Shown here: positions 8,492 to 16,293 of the stretch, piece after piece
Layout: the number at the start of each line of letters is the position of its first letter
How positions within the stretch are numbered: the stretch's first letter is position 1
From: JAICMB01 sp963802915
Lineage (GTDB): Bacteria; Acidobacteriota; Terriglobia; Bryobacterales; Bryobacteraceae
Length of the DNA: 64,000 bases
NCBI GenBank assembly: GCA_963802915.1
Contig: CAWDKQ010000017.1
Span: 1-64,000, forward strand
Direction of reading: 5' to 3'
Notes under the pieces: model-generated
Databases searched by the model: none
What the model saw: only the letters and a program-made list of their open reading frames with translations
What the model was told of the DNA's origin: nothing
Made by a program: the position numbers and the translations under genes

Positions 8492-10098
8492 TACGATAAG
8501 TCCGCCTGTATTTTAATAACTGACGCAGCCGGGATGCGAACCCGCAGCTCGCTTCCCGACGCTTCCACTTGCGCTGCCGAAGTCTTGATAGCGTGGGGTT
8601 GCTCGAAATCGTTGTGGGCGTGGATATCCGGTCCGGTAAGGATGGTTGCGCGCGCACTCTTCACGGTTCCTCCCGAGATGCGGATTACAGTATCAAGCGG
8701 ATCCGTCAAATGCGTGTGCGCTGCCGTGAGAGTGACCACGTTTCCCGAGCGCGATGCGGAGCCGGCAAGCCGCATCGCTTGCCGCGCCTTTCCATCGATC
8801 GCATAGTTCACATCGGAAGTGCCAAAGATGGTTCGGAGCGATTGGCCGTTGTTGTGGGCCTTGTACATCGCGAAGACTTCGTACGTTGGCGTGACGCAGA
8901 ATTTATCGCCATCGGCAAGAAACAAGGTCTGGATGCAATTCACCAATTGCGCGGCGTTCGCCATTCCGATTTTGTCGGCGTGCCGGTGAAATGTGTCGAG
9001 CGTAATGCCGGCAATCAATGCATCGCGCATCGTGGGAATGCTACCGAAGAGATGATGCGGCGCAACGGCTGTTGTGTCGTGATGCCATGCACCCCATTCG
9101 TCGACAACCAGCTTGACGCGATGCTCGCGATCGAACTCGCCCATCACATTCCAGTGCCGCGTGATCAGATCTTCCATGCGATTTGCCTTATCGAAAAGCT
9201 CGTAGGCGTTCTCGGGAGTGAAGTCGATGGAATCGCCCTTGCCGGTCGTATCGCAATAATAATGCAGCGCCCATCCCCAGACGCGATTCAGGAGTCCAGG
9301 ATTTTTCTCGGCTAAATGGCCGAAGAATCCGCGCGACCATTTGTAATCGCCGCCATTTGGACCGGACGCTATAAACGAGAGCGGCTTGCCGTAGCTTGGC
9401 GTCCAGGCGGTAAATTTCCGGAACGCAACCGAATATTCTTCGGCAGTGAATTCTCCGCCGCAGCCCCAGCTCTCGTTGCCGACGCCCCAGTAACGCACGT
9501 TGAACGGCTCCCGATCGCCGTTAGCGGCGCGGCGTTCGGACGCGCTGGAGGCTCCCGAGGGAGAATTGCAGTATTCGATCCACTGATTGAAATCTTCCGC
9601 TGTCATCCCGCGAACATTCGCCGCGACATATGGTTCGGCGTCGATAAGTTTGCTGAATCGCAGAAACTCGTTCGTTCCGAACCAGTTCGGATCGTTTTTC
9701 GCGGGGCTCGATTCGGGCAGGTCCTTCAAGCGCCCGTCCGATGCCCAGAAGTTCCGCCGTCGCGGACGCGAGGCGCGGGGTCCAATGCCATCGCGCCAGT
9801 CGTAACTGTCGGCGAAACAGCCGCCAGGCCAGCGGATCGCCGACGGTCCGATAGCCCGCATCGCATCGATAAGAGCTTTTCGAACGCCGCCGATGTTTGG
9901 GATCTTCGAGTCCTCGCCGACCCACACGCCATCGTAGATCACGCCGCCGAGATGCTCGATGAAATGCCCATGGATGAGCGGGCTGATAGGGGCGATGGGC
10001 TCATTCAGAAAAACTTGGATGTCGGCATCCGCGGCGCGGGCCGAACGTACCGCAATCAAGCTGGCGGGAAAAATAGACAGAAAACTTCGCCGATTCAT
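8491..10098 (-). CDS. Tat-type secreted alpha-L-arabinofuranosidase (GH51-like)
   Basis: A 535-residue protein with a twin-arginine leader (NRRSFLSIF, cleaved after ARA near residue 22). A catalytic TIM barrel follows with GHFIEHLGG (residues 44-52), RWPGGCFADSYDWRDGIGP (89-107), the acid/base segment YWGVGNESWG (Glu209) and the nucleophile segment VVDEWGAWH (Glu334), and then a C-terminal beta-sandwich. These match GH51-type arabinofuranosidases that release terminal arabinose from hemicellulose or pectin. It has no frameshift, in contrast to the neighbouring block. It shares overall layout, but not close identity, with the gene at 10608-12158. The start at 10098 gives the Tat motif at the N-terminus. 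Confidence 0.88.
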   Translation of the reverse strand: MNRRSFLSIFPASLIAVRSARAADADIQVFLNEPIAPISPLIHGHFIEHLGGVIYDGVWVGEDSKIPNIGGVRKALIDAMRAIGPSAIRWPGGCFADSYDWRDGIGPRASRPRRRNFWASDGRLKDLPESSPAKNDPNWFGTNEFLRFSKLIDAEPYVAANVRGMTAEDFNQWIEYCNSPSGASSASERRAANGDREPFNVRYWGVGNESWGCGGEFTAEEYSVAFRKFTAWTPSYGKPLSFIASGPNGGDYKWSRGFFGHLAEKNPGLLNRVWGWALHYYCDTTGKGDSIDFTPENAYELFDKANRMEDLITRHWNVMGEFDREHRVKLVVDEWGAWHHDTTAVAPHHLFGSIPTMRDALIAGITLDTFHRHADKIGMANAAQLVNCIQTLFLADGDKFCVTPTYEVFAMYKAHNNGQSLRTIFGTSDVNYAIDGKARQAMRLAGSASRSGNVVTLTAAHTHLTDPLDTVIRISGGTVKSARATILTGPDIHAHNDFEQPHAIKTSAAQVEASGSELRVRIPAASVIKIQADLS

Positions 10099-10111
10099 GC
10101 GTGTTTCCTAG

Positions 10112-10117
10112 TATAAT
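10112..10117 (+). promoter_or_regulatory. Candidate -10 box (TATAAT) for the GlcG-like gene
   Basis: A perfect TATAAT lies 7 bases before the ATG at 10125, so the predicted start of transcription (about 7 bases downstream) coincides with that ATG. No Shine-Dalgarno precedes it, which suggests a leaderless mRNA. The -35 region is weak. Confidence 0.45.
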
Positions 10118-10124
10118 GCGGCCG

Positions 10125-10589
10125 ATGCTCAAACAAGCCGCGTTGCTGCTAACGTTGATAACGATGACGACCGCAGCGGATTTACCGACCAAGAAGACAC
10201 TGAACCTGGCAGCGATCAAGACGATGGTTTCCACTGCCGAAGCCGAAGCGCAGAAGCGGAACGTGCAGGTGACCATTTGCATCGTCGACGAAAGCGGTAA
10301 CCTGCTTTTCCTTCAGAAGGGAGACGGCGCGGGTCTGAACACGATCCTCTTCGCCCAAAAGAAGGCCAGACATTCGGCGTTCTATAAGAAACCGTCGAAG
10401 GCCGCGGCCGACCAGCTCAAGGGCGGCGATTTATCGGTGCTGGCGTTTCCGGATGCGTTCCCGAATCAAGGCGGTCTTCCGATTCAAGTCGACGGCCAGA
10501 CGATCGGCGGAATCGGAGTGAGTGGCGCGCCGTCGGAAGTGGACGAAGCGATCGGGCAGGCAGCATTGGACGCAGCTTTTAAAAAATAG
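10125..10589 (+). CDS. GlcG/HbpS-like (DUF336) protein with signal peptide
   Basis: From the ATG at 10125 the product has about 154 residues: a hydrophobic leader (LKQAALLLTLITMTTAAD), then the DUF336 fold with LNLAAIKTMVSTAEAEAQKR, VTICIVDESGNLLFLQKGDG, AQKKARHSAF, and the C-terminal GGLPIQVDGQTIGGIGVSGA followed by DEAIGQAALDAA. The family includes GlcG of glycolate loci and haem-binding HbpS, and the signal peptide favours an extracytoplasmic HbpS-like protein. An upstream in-frame GTG at 10101 and ATG at 10116 exist, but TATAAT at 10112-10117 overlaps them. It is divergent from one arabinofuranosidase and convergent with the other. Confidence 0.8.
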   Translation: MLKQAALLLTLITMTTAADLPTKKTLNLAAIKTMVSTAEAEAQKRNVQVTICIVDESGNLLFLQKGDGAGLNTILFAQKKARHSAFYKKPSKAAADQLKGGDLSVLAFPDAFPNQGGLPIQVDGQTIGGIGVSGAPSEVDEAIGQAALDAAFKK

Positions 10590-10607
10590 AAGCTGGCGCG
10601 CCTTCGT

Positions 10608-12158
10608 TTACGCCAGTCTGACCTTCAACATCGTATACGAATGCGGCGCAAGCTTGACCCTAAGCTTGTGACCATCCGCGCTCGCCGATCGCTCTACAGC
10701 CTTCACCGCAGTGGTATCAAAATTATTCTCGGACTTGATATCCGGTCCATTCACTTCCGCCACCTGCACCGGTCCGGAGAACTGCTTGTCTTCGACCACG
10801 AATTCAGTATCGAGAGCCTGATCCCGGTGACGGTTTACGGCATTCAGAACCAACACGCCATTGTCATAACTCGCCGACACGTCCAGATAAGAAACCTCGT
10901 CAAATCGCTTCGACTTGTACTTCGGACTCTCGACTAACAGTCCAAGTGCTTTGCCGCGTGTGTTGTTGGAGAAAAGCTGAAGCGGATAGTAAATGGTTTG
11001 AAGGAATAGCCCTTTGTCGTTCGTGAAAATTGGAGCGATCACATTCACGAGCTGCGCCATGTTCGCAATCTTCACGATGTTTGCGTGATTGACAAACGTG
11101 TTCAGGAAAGTCGCGACGACCAGTGCATCTTCGAGGTTGTAGCGCTCCTCGAGGATCCGCCGTCCGCGTTCTTTCTCACCGCCGCGCGCGCGGTACCAGA
11201 CATTCCACTCATCCCAAGCGATGTAAATGTTGCGCTTCTCGGGCATCTCCGACACCGCCGCGCGTATGATACCTTCCGCGGTTTCGATGCGCTCGCCTAA
11301 CTGGATCGAACTGCCAAGAAAATCGTAGTAATCGTTATTCGGATTTCCTACGTACATGTGCAGCGACAAGTAATCGGCATGATGCTTGAGATGCTCGAGA
11401 ACGGTACGATTCCAGCCGGTCCAATCCGCATTGGGATTGAAGTTTGACGACCCGGCCGCGATCAGTTTGATCTTCGGATCGGTCGACTTCATCAGCTTGG
11501 CCGCTTCAAGTGCAAACTTACCGTAATCATCCGCGCTACGATGGCCCATCTGCCAGGGACCATCCATTTCGTTCCCCAGACCCCAGTAAGTCACCTTCCA
11601 CGGCTCTTGTCGGCCGTTCTGTTTTCGCAACCGCGTCGTCGCCGTATCTTCGCCGCAGTTGCAATATTCAACCCACTGCTGCGCTTCGTCCCACGTGCCA
11701 GTCCCGAGATTGGCGCAAATATACGGCTCGGTGCCAATGGTCTCGACGTAATTCAAAAACTCATGGGTGCCGAAGCGATTGCTTTCCACCGTGCCCCAGG
11801 CCATCTCCAGACGCGGCGGCCGCTGATCCCTGGGACCGATCCCATCGCGCCAATGATAATTGGACGAGAAATTACCGCCCGGCCATCGTAGAATCGGCAC
11901 ATTGAGTTTACGCACGGCGTCGAGCACATCGCGCCGGAATCCATTGGAGTCCGATAACGGGGAGCCCTCTTGGAAAATGCCGCCTTCAATGCAGCGTCCG
12001 AGGTGTTCGATGAAGTTTCCGTAAAGCTTAGGATCGATGTCGCCGATGACACGTTCCGTGTTCACCTTGACCGAGGCACTGAGGGAGGGCTGCTGTGCGC
12101 GCGCCGCCCATGGCAGGGCAAACAGCGTCTTCGAGAAACTGCGACGGGACAGGTTCAT
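10608..12158 (-). CDS. Tat-type secreted alpha-L-arabinofuranosidase (GH51)
   Basis: A 516-residue protein with Tat-like leader LSRRSFSKTLFALPWAARAQ. The barrel has KLYGNFIEHLGRCIEGGIF (residues 44-62), ILRWPGGNFSSNYHWRDGIG (89-108), acid/base YWGLGNEMDGPWQMGH (Glu197), HMYVGN, and nucleophile IAWDEWNVWY (Glu317). The C-terminal domain ends with APHSYTMLKVRLA, typical of GH51. The length is normal for the family. It would release alpha-L-arabinose from arabinan or arabinoxylan. Together with the 8491-10098 enzyme it suggests arabinose-polymer use, though no arabinose uptake or catabolic genes are visible here. Confidence 0.93.
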   Translation of the reverse strand: MNLSRRSFSKTLFALPWAARAQQPSLSASVKVNTERVIGDIDPKLYGNFIEHLGRCIEGGIFQEGSPLSDSNGFRRDVLDAVRKLNVPILRWPGGNFSSNYHWRDGIGPRDQRPPRLEMAWGTVESNRFGTHEFLNYVETIGTEPYICANLGTGTWDEAQQWVEYCNCGEDTATTRLRKQNGRQEPWKVTYWGLGNEMDGPWQMGHRSADDYGKFALEAAKLMKSTDPKIKLIAAGSSNFNPNADWTGWNRTVLEHLKHHADYLSLHMYVGNPNNDYYDFLGSSIQLGERIETAEGIIRAAVSEMPEKRNIYIAWDEWNVWYRARGGEKERGRRILEERYNLEDALVVATFLNTFVNHANIVKIANMAQLVNVIAPIFTNDKGLFLQTIYYPLQLFSNNTRGKALGLLVESPKYKSKRFDEVSYLDVSASYDNGVLVLNAVNRHRDQALDTEFVVEDKQFSGPVQVAEVNGPDIKSENNFDTTAVKAVERSASADGHKLRVKLAPHSYTMLKVRLA

Positions 12159-12201
12159 GTGGGATCTCTGTAAGCGATTACATCATACTACCGCTTAGAG
12201 A

Positions 12202-12924
12202 TCACGTCATGTACCAACCGCCGTTCACATGGATCGTCTGGCCGGTGATGTAGGCATTGCGTGCCAGCATGACGACGACCTCGGAAACCTCTTCCGATTC
12301 TCCAAATCGGCCGACAGGGATGCGGTCCGGCTTCGCATTCAGGTTCTCCCGAACCATGTCGGTTTCGATTAACGCCGGCGAAATGGCGTTCGCCGTGATG
12401 CCTTCTTTCACCAGCGAATTGGCGTAATAGTGGGTCAAGCCCAGCATCCCGGCTTTCGATGCCGCATAATGCGGGCCAACAACGCCTCCGACATGCGCGG
12501 CCACCGAGGAGATGTTGATGATTCGTCCCCAGTGTTGTGCGCGCATGCCGGGAAGAGCGGCCTGCGTCACGAGAAAGCAGGATTTCAGATTCGTATCGAT
12601 TAGGTCGTCCCAGTCCTGCTCGCTGATCTCTTCTAGTTTCTGAGGCCGCGCGATTCCGGCGTTATTGACAACTATGGAGACGGGTTCGAGTTCCGTGGTG
12701 AAGAGACGCGAGATCTGTTCCGGCTTCGCTACATCCGCCTGAATCGCGATCGCGCGGCGGCCGAGCTTCACAATCTCATCCACCACGGACTCGGCCGCTT
12801 CCTGATGCGACTTGTAATTGACCAGAACGTCCGCTCCCGCGCGAGCGAGGTCTATTGCCACGGCGCGTCCGATCCCTCGGCTTGCCCCGGTGACCAACGC
12901 GACTTTGCCGGTCAGTCCTTCCAT
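12202..12924 (-). CDS. Short-chain dehydrogenase/reductase (FabG-like)
   Basis: A 240-residue classical SDR. The NAD(P) glycine motif TGASRGIG is at residues 12-19, NNAG at 87-90, the catalytic Ser at 139/140, and YxxxK (Tyr153, Lys157) in HYAASKAG. The C-terminus VNGGWYMT and the overall layout match 3-oxoacyl-ACP reductases. The stop of the lipoprotein gene upstream is 9 bases away, so the two may be co-transcribed. The specific substrate cannot be read; no fatty-acid genes adjoin it, so a generic keto-reductase is possible. Confidence 0.88.
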   Translation of the reverse strand: MEGLTGKVALVTGASRGIGRAVAIDLARAGADVLVNYKSHQEAAESVVDEIVKLGRRAIAIQADVAKPEQISRLFTTELEPVSIVVNNAGIARPQKLEEISEQDWDDLIDTNLKSCFLVTQAALPGMRAQHWGRIINISSVAAHVGGVVGPHYAASKAGMLGLTHYYANSLVKEGITANAISPALIETDMVRENLNAKPDRIPVGRFGESEEVSEVVVMLARNAYITGQTIHVNGGWYMT

Positions 12925-12933
12925 AACTCGAGG

Positions 12934-13554
12934 TCAGTGCACTTTTTCGAGATATTGTCCGGTGGCGGCGTCCACGAACACGGAGTAATCGCTGGTGTTT
13001 ACGGAATCGCCCCAAACCACGCGCCAGACCAACTGCGGAAAGCGATTGGTCAACTCCAAAATGAAGAGCACGGGCTTGTTGGGATTCTTCGCGAGGTAAT
13101 CGGCGCTCCTCGATGCCGCGACCTTATAAGCTTCGTCGGAATCGACGCGAATCGCGGCAAGCAGAAACGTCTTTGGGGCACGGGCCGACTCGTCCGGTCC
13201 GCCGAATACACCCTGGTGTAGATTTCCGGGGGACTCGATCGCGGACCAGGTGTAGGTTTTGGCTCGGCCGCTGGCCTGAGAGTAGAACGTCGCCTGCCAT
13301 GCTCCCGCCGTCCCGTTCTCCCCCTTCACTTGCGGCAGATTGATGCTTTCGAGTTGCACGGGAAGAGCATCAATCGCCCACGTTCGTACTTGTGGGTACA
13401 TCTGCTGGAAGGCGTGGCGGCCTGTAATCGGTTCCGGTTTCGCCTCGGCTTCTTTTGTAGGTTCTTTTACCGGCGTGCTCTCGGAACACGAACAGAGCAG
13501 TATCAGGCAGGTCGCGGCCATGGCGCGCGTGAAAACAGTTGCAGCTAAATTCAT
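12934..13554 (-). CDS. Putative lipoprotein with C-terminal PepSY-like segment
   Basis: 206 residues. The N-terminus has a hydrophobic segment ending LILLCSCSES, a plausible lipobox with the acylated Cys at about residue 23, followed by a Lys/Glu/Pro-rich linker. The C-terminal ~100 residues (VDSDEAYKVAASRSADYLAK, then LVWRVVWGDS and YSVFVDAATGQYLEKVH) resemble PepSY-type domains, which act as periplasmic inhibitors or binding modules. It sits between the SYLF gene and the SDR with 9-base gaps on both sides. The function is unknown. Confidence 0.65.
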   Translation of the reverse strand: MNLAATVFTRAMAATCLILLCSCSESTPVKEPTKEAEAKPEPITGRHAFQQMYPQVRTWAIDALPVQLESINLPQVKGENGTAGAWQATFYSQASGRAKTYTWSAIESPGNLHQGVFGGPDESARAPKTFLLAAIRVDSDEAYKVAASRSADYLAKNPNKPVLFILELTNRFPQLVWRVVWGDSVNTSDYSVFVDAATGQYLEKVH

Positions 13555-13563
13555 TCTTCGGTC

Positions 13564-14235
13564 CTACTTGCCGGAGTATTTATTCAGGTCTTCGATCAGC
13601 CTCGATGCGGCCGGAGGTGGCGTAACATTGCCGGTCACAATTTCACGGTTCGTCAACGGCCGTCCGTAGAGGTCCTTGTTGGAATCGTCATCGGGACGAA
13701 GCGTAGCGCCTTCGAGCGAGATGCCGGCAAAAACACCGCGCGAACGCGACCAGCTCAGAATCTCCGCGTGCATCTGTGCGTCGGTTTGAGCGCTGGAACT
13801 TCGACCGACCGGACCGGCGGCGGCAGCGGCGTCAGCCCCTACGGTGAATTTGCTCGAAAGCAGTTTATCCATTCCACGCTGATTCATGACAAGCAAAACG
13901 ACGTCGGTTTCGGATCCGCCAATCTGGAATCCCACGCTTCCGCCTTCCACGCGGATCGCGGCCGGCGAGGACCATCCCCCGCCTTCTTTACGGCACTCGA
14001 TAAAACCCTTACCGAACTTGCCGCCGACGATGAAAGCCCCCTTCTTAAGTCCAGGCACGATGACCACGCATGCCGACTTGTTGAACAGATCTTGTGGAAT
14101 GCCTTTATCCGGCGCGGACATAATTTCGTCAAGCACGATCGCCGACGTTTCGAGTCTCCGCACGGCGTCATTCGCCGCGTGGAGTGACACACTTACTAGC
14201 CCGGCTGCGAGCAGCCCAAGAATCTTAGTCGTCAT
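13564..14235 (-). CDS. SYLF (Ysc84/DUF500) lipid-binding domain protein
   Basis: 223 residues with a signal peptide (MTTKILGLLAAGLVSVSLHA). The family core follows: IVLDEIMSAPDKGIPQDL, ACVVIVPGLKKGAFIVGGKF, GWSSPAAIRVEGGSVGFQIG, VVLLVMNQRGMDKLL, KFTVGADAAAAAGPVGR, and SRSRGVFAGISLEGATL. SYLF proteins bind phosphoinositides or phospholipids in eukaryotes; the secreted bacterial versions have no settled role. It is probably first in a minus-strand group with the lipoprotein and the SDR. Confidence 0.9.
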   Translation of the reverse strand: MTTKILGLLAAGLVSVSLHAANDAVRRLETSAIVLDEIMSAPDKGIPQDLFNKSACVVIVPGLKKGAFIVGGKFGKGFIECRKEGGGWSSPAAIRVEGGSVGFQIGGSETDVVLLVMNQRGMDKLLSSKFTVGADAAAAAGPVGRSSSAQTDAQMHAEILSWSRSRGVFAGISLEGATLRPDDDSNKDLYGRPLTNREIVTGNVTPPPAASRLIEDLNKYSGK

Positions 14236-14285
14236 GAAATGTAGTGTAGCGAATCGATTGAACGACTCACGCTGTTGCGCTGGGT

Positions 14286-14711
14286 TCAGAACAAGCTTAC
14301 GTCCATACCGGCTATGAAGTGAATACCCGGAATGGCAAGCGGCTGCAAGCGGTGGTCATTGGTAAGGAACAGATCGACACCGGCATTCGCCGCGCTCGCA
14401 AGGTGGATGGCGTCGGCCGGTGAAACCCGGTGACCGGCGCGAATTCTCGCATAGCTGTCCGCCGTTTCAGGTGTGAAAGGAATCAACTCGATTAGGGGAG
14501 AGCCGAACGCCTCCCGAACCTGCGACGCTATCTCCAGCGCGTCACGCTTATAAAGTCCGGTCAGCACCTCGCCGATGGTGAATATGCTCGTGCAGAGTTT
14601 GTCGCCCCGCGCCTCCATACGCTTGTGAATGCGATTCATCCGGTCCGAATGTTGAGGATGGTCTTCGAGCCAATATATGAACAGCATGCTGTCCCAGTAG
14701 ATGCGGCTCAC
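14286..14711 (-). CDS. PIN-domain toxin (VapC-like ribonuclease)
   Basis: 141 residues with the PIN layout: YWDSMLFIYWLED (first acidic residue Asp7), FTIGEVLTGLY (the conserved Glu at about 48), SPADAIHLASAANAG (Asp at about 99) and FLTNDHRLQ (Asp at about 118). These four acids bind the Mg/Mn of the nuclease site. It overlaps its upstream neighbour by ATGA, the coupling expected for a toxin-antitoxin pair. That neighbour, however, is not a recognised VapB, so the pairing is inferred from arrangement. Confidence 0.82.
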   Translation of the reverse strand: MSRIYWDSMLFIYWLEDHPQHSDRMNRIHKRMEARGDKLCTSIFTIGEVLTGLYKRDALEIASQVREAFGSPLIELIPFTPETADSYARIRAGHRVSPADAIHLASAANAGVDLFLTNDHRLQPLAIPGIHFIAGMDVSLF

Positions 14712-15118
14712 GATTCCTCACGCGGCCCGTGGAATTGCTCCCGCTCTTTTCGAAGGAACTCTTCGCCGCCACCAAGGCTGCGAAAAACTTCCTTCGCCAC
14801 ACCTCGCAGCTTTTGAAACGGCCAATCTGCGGGCTGAGTGGAGGGCTGAACAGCGTCCTGGAGGCGATAAGTGAAGATCACCGTGGTACTCGTACCCGAT
14901 GGCGGCCCTTCCCATTTTTCGAGGCTCAAATGGTTCTCCGTGAGGAATTTATGCGACTTGAGGGCTTGGCAAACCAACGGCACTCGATTACTGAGGCCAA
15001 CGGCCTTTTGCACCTCGCCCACAACGATGCGCACCGTGCGCTGATGGCGCGCTCTGGCGGGCTCGATATATTCGCGGCGTGCGTAATCGCGAACTCGATC
15101 CGTGTGTTTGAGTGGCAT
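14708..15118 (-). CDS. Hypothetical protein coupled to PIN toxin, possible antitoxin
   Basis: From the ATG at 15118 the product is about 136 residues, MPLKHTDRVRDYARREYIEP onward. It is rich in basic residues near the N-terminus (REYIEPARARHQRTVRIVVG), followed by EVQKAVGLSNRVPLVCQALK, which could form a DNA-binding helix pair, then EKWEGPPSGTSTTVIFTYRL. It is longer than classic VapB antitoxins (about 75 residues) and I see no AbrB, RHH or Phd signature. An upstream in-frame start at 15154 would add a short hydrophobic stretch and is less likely. Confidence 0.55.
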   Translation of the reverse strand: MPLKHTDRVRDYARREYIEPARARHQRTVRIVVGEVQKAVGLSNRVPLVCQALKSHKFLTENHLSLEKWEGPPSGTSTTVIFTYRLQDAVQPSTQPADWPFQKLRGVAKEVFRSLGGGEEFLRKEREQFHGPREES

Positions 15119-15175
15119 AAGAAAATTATACAGCAAGATTAGCAAGCATAGCAAGCAATTGAAAGCCTGAAGGCT

Positions 15176-16237
15176 TCACAGCGCGGCAAGCACTTCCTTA
15201 TACAGGTATTTCGCGCCTTCCACCCCATCCCATGGACCATCTTCATACTCCAGAGCGAAGACTCCCGTGTACTTCGCATCGGTCATTATGCGAACACTGC
15301 GCCGGATATCGTTATCCTTCCAACGATTCCAGTATTTGGCGTGGACATTCGTATGAGCATACGGCGCGAGGTCGGCCAGGCCGTGATACATCAGGTACTC
15401 ATGCTCCCAGTTGCCAAAATCCGGCGATGCTTCGCACCACGGGCTATTAACTTCGTCGACGACGATGCGAATGTTGATGGGATTTGCGGTGAGCCCCCAG
15501 TGGTTTTCCAGCGTTACCTTCACGCCTACTTTGCCGCCGTAGTCGGCCATCTCTTTGAATGACTCGATGCAGTTGGTCAGGTATTGGGCGAGCGCGTCGT
15601 TCTTCGGGTAATCGGTTGTCACAACCGCGCAGGGAGAAATGCGCGGACCGCCGCTGTTCACGCGCATCGATTTTGCTCCCAGCATCGCGGCCCCATCGAG
15701 CCACTTCTTTGCGACCTCGATACCGGTCTTCCGTTTTTCGGCGTCGAGCTCGCAGATGTCCCGTGGCGCATTGTTGGAAATGTGATGGCACTTCGTTCCG
15801 GTCTCGACCATTTTGTTCGCCATCTTCTCCAGCCATTTCTTGCCGGACGCGCTCGATGGATCGAACTCTGTTGCCGTCCGGTAAATATCGCCGACGTGAA
15901 TCGGTACTTCGACAAACATGCTGTCGTCGTCCATGTCGCCAAAGAGACCCGAGAACAGGTCCATATGGACCACGCCAGGAAAAGTTTCCTTTGTGAAGGT
16001 CGGAAAGTCGAGCATGGTAATCTCCCCATACTTCTTCTTCATCGCCTCCTTGTGAGGATCCTTGGCGAACATCCGGCTCTTGAAAACGTAGCGGATCGGC
16101 CAGGTGTTCGAAGCGATGCGAGCCAGCTTTTCCTTCTCCGTGAGCGGTCGTGCAACGCCTTGATGCTCGGGAACGAGCAAGACTCCGGCGGCTGCTTTGA
16201 GAAAACCTCGGCGATCGGAATTGGTCGATTGAGCCAT
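15176..16237 (-). CDS. Tat-type xylose-isomerase-like TIM-barrel protein (sugar phosphate isomerase/epimerase family)
   Basis: Start ATG at 16237 gives MAQSTNSDRRGFLKAAAGVL, a textbook Tat signal with DRRGFLK. The 353-residue product has AP-endonuclease-2/xylose-isomerase-like features: GAKSMRVNSGG, VKVTLENHWGLT (metal-ligand Glu), and the C-terminal TGVFALEYEDGPWDGVEGAK with the final acidic ligand. Secreted versions are common next to sugar-degrading genes in Acidobacteria and Planctomycetes. An in-frame upstream ATG at 16258 would spoil the Tat leader. It is divergent from 16294. The substrate is unknown. Confidence 0.83.
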   Translation of the reverse strand: MAQSTNSDRRGFLKAAAGVLLVPEHQGVARPLTEKEKLARIASNTWPIRYVFKSRMFAKDPHKEAMKKKYGEITMLDFPTFTKETFPGVVHMDLFSGLFGDMDDDSMFVEVPIHVGDIYRTATEFDPSSASGKKWLEKMANKMVETGTKCHHISNNAPRDICELDAEKRKTGIEVAKKWLDGAAMLGAKSMRVNSGGPRISPCAVVTTDYPKNDALAQYLTNCIESFKEMADYGGKVGVKVTLENHWGLTANPINIRIVVDEVNSPWCEASPDFGNWEHEYLMYHGLADLAPYAHTNVHAKYWNRWKDNDIRRSVRIMTDAKYTGVFALEYEDGPWDGVEGAKYLYKEVLAAL

Positions 16238-16293
16238 GATTGCATGCAAGAATATCATGCACGCTTACGCCGGAGCCAACGTCAAACCGGGCG

